Of a DNA stretch of 64,000 nucleotides, positions 42,648-51,517 are shown piece by piece; within the stretch, counting starts at the first letter, position 1; each line of letters opens with the position of its first letter. Both the position numbers and the translations under genes were made by a program. Location: positions 1 through 64,000 of the forward strand of contig JADJMM010000007.1 in assembly GCA_016709575.1 (NCBI GenBank). The letters are read 5' to 3'. Source of the DNA: Sphingobacteriaceae bacterium. Lineage in GTDB: Bacteria; Bacteroidota; Bacteroidia; B-17B0; Aurantibacillaceae. The notes under the pieces are model-generated. The model was not told where the DNA came from. It saw nothing but the letters and a program-made list of their open reading frames with translations, and searched no databases.

Positions 42648-43026
42648 AAACCAATCTGGTTATTTTGTGATGTAGCAGAAGTGCTATTAAACAACCAAAC
42701 GAATTTGCAATCATATCATACCAATCGGCACTGCGGTCGCTAAACACTTTCGCTTGCATTATTTCTAAAAGTCCGCCATACATTACAGAAAGTATAAAGT
42801 AAAAATAAAACAGCTTGTTGTTTTGTTGATGCGCTTTCACGGAAATCCCTAACAAGCTTACTAAAACAAAAAACACACTGGCGTGTACCCATTTGTCAAA
42901 ACTCAATAATTCCAACCAACTTACAGCGGGAATTAATCGTCCGGGCATTGAACACAAGGCAAAAATTACCAGCGCCCAAAGTATGGCGAGTTTGTAAGAA
43001 TGTTTTTTTAGCAGAGTTATAACCAT
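42640..43026 (-). CDS. VanZ-like membrane protein
   Basis: 128 residues with four transmembrane helices. Family features: WALVIFALCSMPG, DKWVHASVFFVLVSLLG, and the loop YGGLLEIMQAKVFSDRSADWYDMIANSFGCLIALLL, which is the conserved VanZ motif. It lies just after gcvH on the same strand, an arrangement seen beside sprA in related bacteria. The start codon directly follows the T-tract of the gcvH terminator, so there is no room for a normal leader. The function of VanZ-like proteins is unclear. Confidence 0.85.
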   Translation of the reverse strand: MVITLLKKHSYKLAILWALVIFALCSMPGRLIPAVSWLELLSFDKWVHASVFFVLVSLLGISVKAHQQNNKLFYFYFILSVMYGGLLEIMQAKVFSDRSADWYDMIANSFGCLIALLLHHKITRLVFR

Positions 43027-43057
43027 AAAAAAACCGTCCCTTTTAGTGGAGACGGTT
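43027..43057 (-). terminator. Intrinsic terminator after gcvH, abutting the VanZ-like start
   Basis: Stem arms AACCGTC (complement of 43051-43057) and GACGGTT (complement of 43032-43038), extended by two C:G pairs after a one-base bulge, with a 7-base loop. Seven T follow (the last two stem pairs included), and then the ATG at 43026. Confidence 0.8.
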
Positions 43058-43077
43058 ATTATTATTTTTAATTAGAA

Positions 43078-43458
43078 TTAAGCGCCAATTAATTTTTTGT
43101 AAGCATCAGCTGATAACAAGCTGTCTAATTGTTTAGCATCAGAGATTGCAATTTTAATAATCCAACCTTTTCCATAAGGATCAGTATTTACGCTTTCAGG
43201 AGCCGAATCAATATCTTTATTCGCTTCTAAAACTTTACCTGATACTGGCATAAATAAATCAGAAACGGTTTTAACAGCTTCAACCGTACCGAACACTTGT
43301 TCCATCTCAACAGTTTCGCCGATTGTAGAAATATCTACATAAACAATGTCGCCTAATTCTTTTTGTGCGAAATCAGTTATGCCAATAATAGCTTCGTTAC
43401 CGTTTACTTTTACCCACTCGTGGTCTTTTGTGTATTTAAGATCTGTTGGAAAATTCAT
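43078..43458 (-). CDS. gcvH: Glycine cleavage system H protein
   Basis: 126 residues, normal length. The lipoylated lysine is in FGTVEAVKTVSDLFMPVSG. The N-terminus FPTDLKYTKDHEWVKV and C-terminus KLIGA fit the family. It carries the aminomethyl intermediate between the P, T and L proteins; those genes are not in the window. It has a well-matched promoter (43472-43502) and terminator (43027-43057), so it can be expressed alone even though it sits behind sprA. Confidence 0.96.
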   Translation of the reverse strand: MNFPTDLKYTKDHEWVKVNGNEAIIGITDFAQKELGDIVYVDISTIGETVEMEQVFGTVEAVKTVSDLFMPVSGKVLEANKDIDSAPESVNTDPYGKGWIIKIAISDAKQLDSLLSADAYKKLIGA

Positions 43459-43471
43459 AATTGTTTTTTTA

Positions 43472-43502
43472 CAAATGTATGTGTTTAGTTAATATTTACA
43501 AA
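43472..43502 (-). promoter_or_regulatory. Consensus Bacteroidota promoter of gcvH
   Basis: TTTG (complement of 43499-43502), a 19-bp spacer and TACATTTG (complement of 43472-43479). Both elements match the known TTTG/TAnnTTTG consensus exactly, 13 bp before the gcvH start codon. The best promoter match in the window. Confidence 0.75.
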
Positions 43503-43508
43503 TGATTT

Positions 43509-44954
43509 TTATTGGAGGTTAATCCTTAAGCTAAATCCGGCGTTAACGTTAGAGGTTGGGAACGAGGCCGAGGTTTGAGGCGTTGTTCTAATCCAATCAT
43601 AAAATATACGCAGGTTTATGTTTTGAGTTAACTGATAATCAATAGCTGAACGCAATGTAATGATATTTGTGCCTCCGGTTGGCGTACTAATCTCATCAAC
43701 TATTCGTCTAATTACCGATACGTTACGACGGTAACTTAAGTCAATTTTAATATTTAAATCGCTTTGTAAAGGTTTGCCTTGTATGCTTAATCTCTTAATG
43801 GTTAATTTAGGATAACGGTAACCTACACCAATAACGTATTCCTGACCTTTTGTTTCAATAATTTGCGGACCGGTAAAGTTTAGGGTTACGGTTTTATCAC
43901 GTTTAATTTCAAAATTACCTTGCCATCCCGGTTTCACAAACTGTAGATCTAATTTAATTAACGGCTGGAACCCTTCACTGATCACGATTGAAGCAACGTT
44001 GTAATAAGGTGTAAAGTTAGCGCTCTCGGCTGTTCCATTAATAACAGGGTTTTGTACAGGCGAACGGGAAATAACGCGGTCGTTATTATCGCCAACATAT
44101 AATAAGTTATTCGCATAACCACCAATTGTATAATTTGATTTATAACTATGACGGAGTGTAATAGCACGGAATATTTTTTGTAGTGATTTAATCTTACCTA
44201 AACCATCCCAAGTAATAGTCCAGTTAGGCATTGGGAAACCAGGGAATATTTTTTTGGTTCCGTAATTCTGTATTTTTCTTCCGGTATAAGTTTCATAGAA
44301 AGCACCCATTAAAACATCTTGTTGTGTTGGGTTATAACCGTCAAAATAAGGGTTGCCTAAGCCATTAGTTTGTAAACCTGATGAGTTCGGATCGGACTCG
44401 CTTAACTGACGCGCGTAATCCTGACGAATAACTAAAAACTCTTTAAACAATTCTGACTCTACACCTCTGCCTTTATCTGTAAATGATTTTCCGAGCGTAA
44501 ATACACTAGTGTTAAAGTTTCCTGTCTCGTTAACGCTCTCATCAAATCTATATGTGTTCGAAATACTATCCCAACGCATAAATGATGTATGGCTGTTACT
44601 TTTTGTTTGTGATCCGTTCAACTCTATTTTTAAACTTCCGTGTGGTTCAATACTTGCACGATATGTTCTGGTTTCTGATTTATTACGCGTGTATGGTGTT
44701 GTTTGATTTGGATTAAGTGTTAACCAACCTTGTTCATAAGCGTAAGGCCTAATATCCTCCTGAGAGCCTGCAATAAATGGTAAGCCCGGTGCTTGATTTT
44801 GTCCCCAATCCATTCCAAGATATTCTGATTTTGGATTAAAGTTTGGCATACCTGTTCCGTTGGTTTGTTGTACAACAAAGTTTACCGTTTTAATCATCAT
44901 TAAACCACGAGCTAAAAACTCTCCAATGTCTTTAAAGTTTTCCGACTCTTTTAC
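43509..44954 (-). CDS. sprA: SprA fragment 6 of 6, C-terminus
   Basis: The last 481 residues of SprA. It is open from VKESENFKDIGEFLARGLMM onward and ends in barrel-type strands (YQLTQNINLRIFYDWIR, then VNAGFSLRINLQ). Family landmarks include NTYRFDESVNETGNFN and the AMTLRHSY-like segment RAITLRHSYKSNYTIGGY. The apparent ATG at 44900 is internal. Adding one A in the 4-base A run (gene strand) at 44955-44958 joins it to fragment 5. Confidence 0.85.
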   Translation of the reverse strand, partial: VKESENFKDIGEFLARGLMMIKTVNFVVQQTNGTGMPNFNPKSEYLGMDWGQNQAPGLPFIAGSQEDIRPYAYEQGWLTLNPNQTTPYTRNKSETRTYRASIEPHGSLKIELNGSQTKSNSHTSFMRWDSISNTYRFDESVNETGNFNTSVFTLGKSFTDKGRGVESELFKEFLVIRQDYARQLSESDPNSSGLQTNGLGNPYFDGYNPTQQDVLMGAFYETYTGRKIQNYGTKKIFPGFPMPNWTITWDGLGKIKSLQKIFRAITLRHSYKSNYTIGGYANNLLYVGDNNDRVISRSPVQNPVINGTAESANFTPYYNVASIVISEGFQPLIKLDLQFVKPGWQGNFEIKRDKTVTLNFTGPQIIETKGQEYVIGVGYRYPKLTIKRLSIQGKPLQSDLNIKIDLSYRRNVSVIRRIVDEISTPTGGTNIITLRSAIDYQLTQNINLRIFYDWIRTTPQTSASFPTSNVNAGFSLRINLQ

Positions 44955-46408
44955 TTTTCAGTTGAAGTTGAATCAGTAGTAGAGACCGCGGTTTTCGATT
45001 TACCTGTTGGGCTCTTACCTGGTTTAGATGATTGTCCTGAATTTATTCGTCGGAAATATGGAATTTTGTTATACAAACTAATCATGTTAAGATTAGTGGT
45101 GTAGTTTTTAGTATTTGTGTTTTGAATAGTGTTTCCAATTTTATCATCAGCTGCAAATGGTTTTCTGTTCCAGGTATAAGTACCACCATAGCGATAAGAT
45201 AAAGTAACAAAATCAAGAATAGGAATTTTATTGAGCGGAACACTATAGTTAATATTAAATTGCTGACGGAACACCATGTTTTCGCCGAAGCCTAATAAAT
45301 TTTGTTTAATAGTATCTTTCTTTTCTTTTGTATCAATGGCCCCATAAGGTTCTAAAATTCGACCATCGTTATTGGCGGTGTAATCAAACTTTAAAGCTTT
45401 ACAAAAATCCCATCTGAAATCATACGCGCGGGAAATTAAAAACTGTTTATTGAATTGCGTCAAGGTTCTATCATCACTGTTAGTATAGAAACTTGTAATG
45501 TCACGATTTAATAATTCAGAATAATTTCTTGTAATATCCATCGATACACCAAAACGATTTGGCAATGGTTGTAAGTTGAAATCTTTAATAAGCGCCAACC
45601 ATTTATTTTCAAAAATTTTCATTTTACTAAATGGCTTCCATGCTTTTGGTTGTAATTGGAATCCGTAAGTAACGTTAGCTCTGTATTGTTTTAATATGTT
45701 GTGATGGATATTTACATTACGGCGGAATTGTTCGGTGTAAGCATAAGTAATAGCAAAGTTTGAAATATCCCAAGGCATTGGTTTTGCGCCTGCGCGTTTT
45801 AATCCGTCAATACGCACATTGGTAAAGTTGATGCCTTTACGTTTAGAATAATCAAGCGCATTGAATTTTAATTTCTTTATATCTTCTGTTGTAAAATGTT
45901 CGTTTGGTTTTAAATTATCTAAAGCCACATCGGGTTCATATGGATTAAACAAAGGCTTCACTCTGGTTTCGCCGTAAGAATAATAAATCGGCAAACTTAC
46001 TTTCCATTTAGAAGGGAAGAATTTTCCAATTTGAAATTGCGAAGTGAAATCCCAATTCAAAGTGGTTTCTTTACTACGCTCATTAATTTTCTTTTCTACA
46101 CTACCGAAAAATGGTTTACTGTATGTTCCCGCGAGCGATACTTGTCCTAAGTCGGCAAGTTTAGCTTGTACACGGCCCGTTGTTGCCCAGCCTCCTTTAT
46201 TATTGAAATCAGTTAAGCGTAATTCGTTTACCCACACTTCAGCGCTTTTTGGCAAGGCACCATCATCTTTTGGATTGCGAATCCCAATCATAATACTTTT
46301 CACCGAACCTAAATTCGGATTACCAACAATAGTAATGGTGTTATTACCTGAGGCGAGTGAAAATGGCTTTTGTGTTAAACTTAAATCTCTTCCTGTTACT
46401 TTATTCCG
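44951..46408 (-). CDS. sprA: SprA fragment 5 of 6
   Basis: A stretch of about 485 residues open from near 46408. It has SprA landmarks: NPKDDGALPKSAEVWVNELRLTDFNNKGGWAT, RVQAKLADLGQVSLAGTYSKPFFGSVEKK and RFGVSMDITRNYSELLNRD. It ends out of frame after STEK. The upstream join near 46405-46412 needs one base removed (as in KRIRNKVTGRD or KRITEKVTGRD). Confidence 0.88.
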   Translation of the reverse strand, partial: RNKVTGRDLSLTQKPFSLASGNNTITIVGNPNLGSVKSIMIGIRNPKDDGALPKSAEVWVNELRLTDFNNKGGWATTGRVQAKLADLGQVSLAGTYSKPFFGSVEKKINERSKETTLNWDFTSQFQIGKFFPSKWKVSLPIYYSYGETRVKPLFNPYEPDVALDNLKPNEHFTTEDIKKLKFNALDYSKRKGINFTNVRIDGLKRAGAKPMPWDISNFAITYAYTEQFRRNVNIHHNILKQYRANVTYGFQLQPKAWKPFSKMKIFENKWLALIKDFNLQPLPNRFGVSMDITRNYSELLNRDITSFYTNSDDRTLTQFNKQFLISRAYDFRWDFCKALKFDYTANNDGRILEPYGAIDTKEKKDTIKQNLLGFGENMVFRQQFNINYSVPLNKIPILDFVTLSYRYGGTYTWNRKPFAADDKIGNTIQNTNTKNYTTNLNMISLYNKIPYFRRINSGQSSKPGKSPTGKSKTAVSTTDSTSTEK

Positions 46409-47303
46409 TTATTCTTTTGCTGGTTAATTCATCAAAACAAATATTTATTTCATTAGCAGAAGGCCAAACAATGTTTTTGTCATTCTCATTATTTGGATCG
46501 TAATAAGCGGGCGCGGTTAACTGTAATGGAATTTCGTATTCGTAATAGTTATTGTTATAATCGGTTCCTAAACGAATGAATACGGTTAAGTCGCCATCGT
46601 TTAACGGATCTATTCCTAATTTTTCACCATGCACAAACATTTTTAGATTTTTAAACATTCGCATATCCTGATCCATGTTTCTGAAAACAGCGCGACTGTC
46701 ACCATCTTTTAAATTGGTTGTACGCAATTGTAAAGCTTGTTCGTTTTGTAAAACTAAATTGGTTGTTTGAATGTTTTGTTGTTGTTGAATGCCCGGAGGA
46801 ATTACATAATTCACCGGCTGTTTTTCTCCGTTCTCTTGAACGCTAACCGCTGACACATCGAACGAAGTAGAGTTATCTTCATTACCTAAATACTCACCCG
46901 GCCTGCTTAAATCAAATTGATAACGTCTCCAATCGCTACGCACCATTTCAAAACGTGCAATACGTAATACAACGGGTTTGTCAAATCCTTTCATGTAAAC
47001 ACGCATAAAACGAATAGAGTTGAAGCCTTCAATACCACCAACTACATTTTCAAATTGTGTTACCGGAACTTTAAATTGATACCAGCGAACGGTTTTTTTA
47101 ATCCCTTCAATGTCACCGGTTCCTTCAAATGAGTTTACAATAAAATTGTTTCCAACGTTGTTCGGATCTAAATCTTGTTTCGAAATTTTAATTCTGTATT
47201 GATAATAGTTTTCAGTTTCACTTAAAGTATTATCCTTATTTAAATCTTCAATGTTTGGGTTGTTAGAACTTACAGTAGAATATCCTCCACTGTTCTGGTT
47301 TTT
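46401..47303 (-). CDS. sprA: SprA fragment 4 of 6
   Basis: The frame is open from about 47303 (KNQNSGGYSTVSSNNPNIEDLNKDNT), and the first ATG is far inside, at 47006. It includes the conserved segment IEGFNSIRFMRVYMKGFDKPVVLRIARFEMVRSDWRRY and the membrane-proximal EINICFDELTSKRI. Restoring one A in the 5-base run at 47299-47303 joins it to fragment 3. Confidence 0.85.
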   Translation of the reverse strand, partial: KNQNSGGYSTVSSNNPNIEDLNKDNTLSETENYYQYRIKISKQDLDPNNVGNNFIVNSFEGTGDIEGIKKTVRWYQFKVPVTQFENVVGGIEGFNSIRFMRVYMKGFDKPVVLRIARFEMVRSDWRRYQFDLSRPGEYLGNEDNSTSFDVSAVSVQENGEKQPVNYVIPPGIQQQQNIQTTNLVLQNEQALQLRTTNLKDGDSRAVFRNMDQDMRMFKNLKMFVHGEKLGIDPLNDGDLTVFIRLGTDYNNNYYEYEIPLQLTAPAYYDPNNENDKNIVWPSANEINICFDELTSKRITE

Positions 47304-47806
47304 GTAAACTTCTCGGTCGGCGAGTTGCCTTCAGAGTTATTGTAAAATCTATAGCGGTCTAAAGTTTTTTTATCACCACTGTCGTAATCATCATCTCTAA
47401 AGAAATTATAATCATCTGACGAAGGGTCTTTAAAAAAGTTCGCGTTTAATTCAGCAGAGGAATTAAAACCGCTTAAGGTTTGAATGGCCGCTAAAGAAGC
47501 CCCGAACTTATCTGTTTCCGCAGCGTTATCCATTCCATCATAACCAACGTCTTGTTTAATGCGGTCGTCAGGATCAGAAGAAAAAGAATTTGTTATAGGT
47601 GGTAAAGTAGGAGGGACGCCAAGATTTGTAGACCCAACCGGTAAGTTAGAGGTGGCAGCAGAGACACCCGGCAAACCGTTTTCATAAGCCATCCTACCAT
47701 CTTTTATAATATCTTCCTGATACGTTACCAATGTTAATGTACAAATCTCCAGAAGGAAGATTGTTCGGGTCCATGTCAGGATGAGTAGTTGTGTTGTAAT
47801 CATCAT
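47270..47806 (-). CDS. sprA: SprA fragment 3 of 6
   Basis: Genuine from about 47717 (EDIIKDGRMAYENGLPG) to about 47304 (NSPTEKFTK). The residues before this, including the apparent start, belong to another frame. It contains a D-rich loop (FRDDDYDSGDKKTLDRYRFYNN) that resembles calcium-binding loops of large outer-membrane proteins. Removing one G from the GG at 47717-47718 joins it to fragment 2. Confidence 0.82.
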   Translation of the reverse strand: MMITTQLLILTWTRTIFLLEICTLTLVTYQEDIIKDGRMAYENGLPGVSAATSNLPVGSTNLGVPPTLPPITNSFSSDPDDRIKQDVGYDGMDNAAETDKFGASLAAIQTLSGFNSSAELNANFFKDPSSDDYNFFRDDDYDSGDKKTLDRYRFYNNSEGNSPTEKFTKTRTVEDILL

Positions 47807-49907
47807 TAAACGGATCCATCACCCAAAACTGCAAGTACTCGATGTTGGCAGCTTGAAAATCATTTGTTTCTAATCGGCGCATCATACCGCCCCAACGGCT
47901 TGCAGGATTATTTAATCGTCCTGTTGCGCCATCAACCCCTGCGGTTTTGCCGACGACAGGAAGAACATCTAAATTGTAAGGACCGCGTTCTGCAGGATAA
48001 AAACCTAATTCTAAAACAGGAAGCACAACGGGCTGACCGTTAGGTGGTGTTTTGCCAGGAAACAACTCTGTTTCTAAAATTTGACGATAAAGATTGTTTG
48101 AATAAACGTTTTTGTCATAACCAGGAGGAGTAACACCGTTTTGCTGCCTTGTTAAACCACCATCTATTTGATACCAGTTAAAGCGCGCCCTGTTTTTTCC
48201 AATATCAATATCATCGTTACTGCTGGCTTCAGGAAATAAAGCTGGTTGTCCTTGAGGAATACTGGCAAGGAACCAAGCTTGCGGACTACGAATATCAATT
48301 AAAGAAATACTTCCTTCAAAATCATCGATGTAAGAATTTCCTTTTTTACCAATGGCAGCGGCGTTACCGGGAATTAAATGAGCAAATTCACCTTGTGTGG
48401 TGATGCTGCTCATTTCTTTGGTGTTGATTAAAGGAATGCGGTCGATGATGCGGGTTAAAAAAGGAACTTCGGTTTTGTAATTGTAATCTACTCCGTAAAT
48501 GATATTCGATACGGGTTCATCTCCCGTACTTATTTTTTGTGTTACAGGTTTTTCTGAAAAACGCAAGAAGCTACCACCTAAAGTTAAATCACGATTTACT
48601 TTAAAGTCGAGACGAGTGCCCATTAAACTTTTTTGTTGTACGTTAAAGAGTGAATTACTTTCAACTGAAACTTTAATTTGCGCGCCGCTGTTTAAAATAC
48701 TTTCGTTAATAATTTTAACACGACCTAAAGTGTAATCAACCGTGTAATCAGAGTTTTCTGTTAATCGAACGCCGTTAGCGGTTACAACAACAGCGCCTTG
48801 TGGGATATTTAATGCGTTTAAAGAAATTTCAGAACCTGAAGCGGATTTGTAAGAGCCTTTAATTTTGTAACGGTTTTTTTCTTGTAATTGCTGTGCTGAT
48901 ACGCGAGTTGAATCGTAAAGCTCTTGGAACAAATATTTGTTTGCAGTTGGAAAATCATCTGTTTGATTGAATTTAGATTTTAATGTTGAACCAAATGGTT
49001 CGATGGTTGTAAAGTAAATTCGTCCGTTTGCAGGGTTAATAGTAAAGCCGGGTAAAAAGTCAAACACGCCATCTGAAAATCTATCACCGTTTACACTTAA
49101 CTTATCGCAATCTAAAACACGAATTAATTGTTGACCATTAATTGAACCATATGGAATGTAAGGAATATCAACTCCTGTTTCGATGTTGTTGTAGTAAACG
49201 TTTAATTGAAAATCTTGTTGGTTGAGGTTGTATGCACTTAACGAATAAACGTTTTTCATCATTAAATCCCAAGAAGGATATTTTACATTCACGTTAACGC
49301 CTTTTAATAATTTCGCGAATAACGCTAATGTGTTATCCGGAATCTGATCACTAAACTCACCTACCTGATATGTTTTTCCGTTATATGTAAATTGAAATGA
49401 TACTGCAAGCGCCTGATCGTTATTCAATGTTTGATTTAAGGAAATAAATCCTAAGCGGTTGTTTAAAGTATATTCACTTGAATTTAATTTTCGTGCATTA
49501 CCAATTAAATCGAAATCGCGCGACTGAATCATGTATTGGTTTGAAGTTCCATTACAAGAGTTAGCACAAAACGTACTGCTTGTAAGTGCAGAAGAAGCTT
49601 GTGAAATCAAACGGTCTTTTAAAATACCCGTTAATGTGTTTGAAACAACTGAGTAAAGTCCGTTTGCTCCGTTATGTGGGATAACACCTGCGCTATCAAA
49701 AACCGCATAGGCCTGATTGCTTAAACATGGATTAGGAGTTAACGCAGTAGCAACAAAATTTGGATGAATGTGCGCGCTGTCTTCACCTAAATCTTCAAAG
49801 GCAACTACGTTACGCGTTTGTTCGGTATTACCGGTTTGGTTTAATAAATAAACTTCTACCTTGGTAATTACGATAGGGTACTCATTACAGGAAGAGTGGC
49901 CATCCAT
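47694..49907 (-). CDS. sprA: SprA fragment 2 of 6
   Basis: The largest piece, 737 codons, genuine from about 49876. Landmarks of SprA: VITKVEVYLLNQTGNTEQTRNVVAFEDLGE, YPSWDLMMKNVYSLSAYNLNQQDFQLNV, RVLDCDKLSVNGDRFSDGVFDFLPGFTINPANGRIYF and KGNSYIDDFEGSISLIDIRSPQAWFLASIPQGQ. Restoring one C in the CCC at 49876-49878 joins it to fragment 1 as MSTPIVITKVEVYL. Confidence 0.9.
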   Translation of the reverse strand: MDGHSSCNEYPIVITKVEVYLLNQTGNTEQTRNVVAFEDLGEDSAHIHPNFVATALTPNPCLSNQAYAVFDSAGVIPHNGANGLYSVVSNTLTGILKDRLISQASSALTSSTFCANSCNGTSNQYMIQSRDFDLIGNARKLNSSEYTLNNRLGFISLNQTLNNDQALAVSFQFTYNGKTYQVGEFSDQIPDNTLALFAKLLKGVNVNVKYPSWDLMMKNVYSLSAYNLNQQDFQLNVYYNNIETGVDIPYIPYGSINGQQLIRVLDCDKLSVNGDRFSDGVFDFLPGFTINPANGRIYFTTIEPFGSTLKSKFNQTDDFPTANKYLFQELYDSTRVSAQQLQEKNRYKIKGSYKSASGSEISLNALNIPQGAVVVTANGVRLTENSDYTVDYTLGRVKIINESILNSGAQIKVSVESNSLFNVQQKSLMGTRLDFKVNRDLTLGGSFLRFSEKPVTQKISTGDEPVSNIIYGVDYNYKTEVPFLTRIIDRIPLINTKEMSSITTQGEFAHLIPGNAAAIGKKGNSYIDDFEGSISLIDIRSPQAWFLASIPQGQPALFPEASSNDDIDIGKNRARFNWYQIDGGLTRQQNGVTPPGYDKNVYSNNLYRQILETELFPGKTPPNGQPVVLPVLELGFYPAERGPYNLDVLPVVGKTAGVDGATGRLNNPASRWGGMMRRLETNDFQAANIEYLQFWVMDPFNDDYNTTTHPDMDPNNLPSGDLYINIGNVSGRYYKRW

Positions 49908-50914
49908 GCGTTATAGTTATCGCGGAAATAATGTGATAAGAAAAAGTGTTTGTTGGCTTCGTAGTTATCGCCGTTAACTGAGAACTGTTGTGTTTGTGCG
50001 CCGCCCTGAATATTTACCTCTTGTTTTTTACCGCGTTGTTGTGATAAAATAGTTGTAGCAGTTAGTCTTCCAAATTGTAATTGGGTTTTGATACCAAATA
50101 AACTCTGACTACCTGTGATTAAAGAACTGTTAAGCGGTAAGGATACGTTACCAGCTTCAATTTTTTTAATGATTTCGTCTTCGTACCCAGTATAATCTAA
50201 TTTAATTTGATTTTCCCAATCGAATGAAGCTTCAGTGTTGTAGCTGGTTGTAATTTTTAATTTATCTCCAATCTTACCAATTAAGTTTAATTGGATGCGC
50301 ATATTAAAATCGAAGTTGGTAACCTTTTGTTGTTTTTGAGGAATGGCAGGGTTTAAAGTTTTGTTTCGATTTAAACCAAAAATTAATTCAGCTGTTCCTG
50401 TAGGACGAATGTCAACAGTGTTACCTCCAAATATTCTATCGAACAATTCACTGTTTACTTGTAATTTAGGAACAATACCTTTTCGCGGTTTGTTCGCGTC
50501 TTCAGCAGCAATTTTTGTACGCCAGTAATCGTGAGTTGATTTTTTAAAAATATAATCTTGATAATCTTGCGCGTCGATATAAGTATCCGGACGGTAATCG
50601 AGGTTTCCCATTTTTTGAGTCACATCGTAATTTCCTGTTTTCGGATCGTACTCAATATTGGTTTTTATATTGGAAGGATTTTGAAGATAAAGCTGATGCT
50701 TATCGTCGTAAATAGGTTCATTACCCTGGTTGTCTCCGAATTTATAGGGAAGCTCTACCTCGGGCGTATCAACAGCTAAAGTTTTTGTTTGTCCTGAAAT
50801 ATCGTAAACGGGTTTAAATAAATTTCGGTTGGCGCTTGAATTAAATACAATGCCCATTAAGGCCGCGGAAGTTGCCCCAAATACCAAAAAATTTAAAACG
50901 CCTTTAAGCCTCAC
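49868..50914 (-). CDS. sprA: SprA fragment 1 of 6, N-terminus: type IX secretion translocon
   Basis: The start of SprA (MRLKGVLNFLVFGATSAALMGIVF, a signal or anchor segment). SprA/Sov is the giant 36-strand outer-membrane barrel through which type IX substrates cross, and it is required for gliding in flavobacteria. Landmarks: KGIVPKLQVNSELFDRIFGGNTVDIRPTGTAELIFGLNRN, KITTSYNTEASFDWENQIKLDYTGYEDEIIKKIEAGNVSLPL and SQSLFGIKTQLQFGRL. The intact gene spans 43509-50914, about 2468 residues, a normal SprA length. It follows ruvA by 9 bp. The secreted proteins with sorting domains and PorZ in this window depend on this system. Confidence 0.93.
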   Translation of the reverse strand: MRLKGVLNFLVFGATSAALMGIVFNSSANRNLFKPVYDISGQTKTLAVDTPEVELPYKFGDNQGNEPIYDDKHQLYLQNPSNIKTNIEYDPKTGNYDVTQKMGNLDYRPDTYIDAQDYQDYIFKKSTHDYWRTKIAAEDANKPRKGIVPKLQVNSELFDRIFGGNTVDIRPTGTAELIFGLNRNKTLNPAIPQKQQKVTNFDFNMRIQLNLIGKIGDKLKITTSYNTEASFDWENQIKLDYTGYEDEIIKKIEAGNVSLPLNSSLITGSQSLFGIKTQLQFGRLTATTILSQQRGKKQEVNIQGGAQTQQFSVNGDNYEANKHFFLSHYFRDNYNAWMATLPVMSTLS

Positions 50915-50923
50915 TGTATAAGT

Positions 50924-51517
50924 CTATAAATTTTTTAATGCCGTTTTTATTAATGCCTCTACACTCTCTGAACTAACGCCTTGTTGTTTTAAGCTTTTTT
51001 CAATAGCTTTTTCGGCGGTAGCACGGGGGAAACCTAATGTAGTTAATGCCATTAACGCCTCCTCCTTATTTTTATTGTACGAAGGTGTTAAAATCTGCGA
51101 AATTCCTCCCTCATGTTTACCTAATTTCCCTTTAAGGTCGACCACTATACGTTGAGCTGTTTTTTCACCAATTCCCTTGATGCTTTTTAACAAAGCCACA
51201 TTGGCTGTATTAATGGCGCCTGCAATTTCAGCGGGGGCAAGAGACGACAACATCAACATTGCACTGGAGCCTCCAACACCTGAAACAGAAATAAGTTTAC
51301 GAAACAAATCGCGTTCGTCAGTGGTATAAAAACCAAAATAACGAGGATTATCATCACGCACAAAAACACTTTCAATAAATAATTTTGCTTTTTCTTTTCC
51401 AGCAAACGCAGTGTAAGTATTAAGTGAAATTAATAACGAGTAGCCAATACCATTTGTTTCAAGGGTAATGAGCGCAGGATTTAATTCGGAAATATGACCT
51501 TCTATGTAACTAATCAT
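50924..51517 (-). CDS. ruvA: Holliday junction branch migration protein RuvA
   Basis: 197 residues. Three-domain RuvA: an OB fold (MISYIEGHISELNPALITLETNGIGY), helix-hairpin-helix pairs (LISVSGVGGSSAMLMLSSL and LLKSIKGIGEKTAQRIVVDLKGKLG) and the C-terminal domain that binds RuvB (KEEALMALTTLGFPRATAEKAI). It recognises the four-way junction and guides RuvB. It overlaps the maeB stop by 4 bp (51514-51517) and precedes sprA, a gene order seen elsewhere in the phylum. Confidence 0.96.
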   Translation of the reverse strand: MISYIEGHISELNPALITLETNGIGYSLLISLNTYTAFAGKEKAKLFIESVFVRDDNPRYFGFYTTDERDLFRKLISVSGVGGSSAMLMLSSLAPAEIAGAINTANVALLKSIKGIGEKTAQRIVVDLKGKLGKHEGGISQILTPSYNKNKEEALMALTTLGFPRATAEKAIEKSLKQQGVSSESVEALIKTALKNL

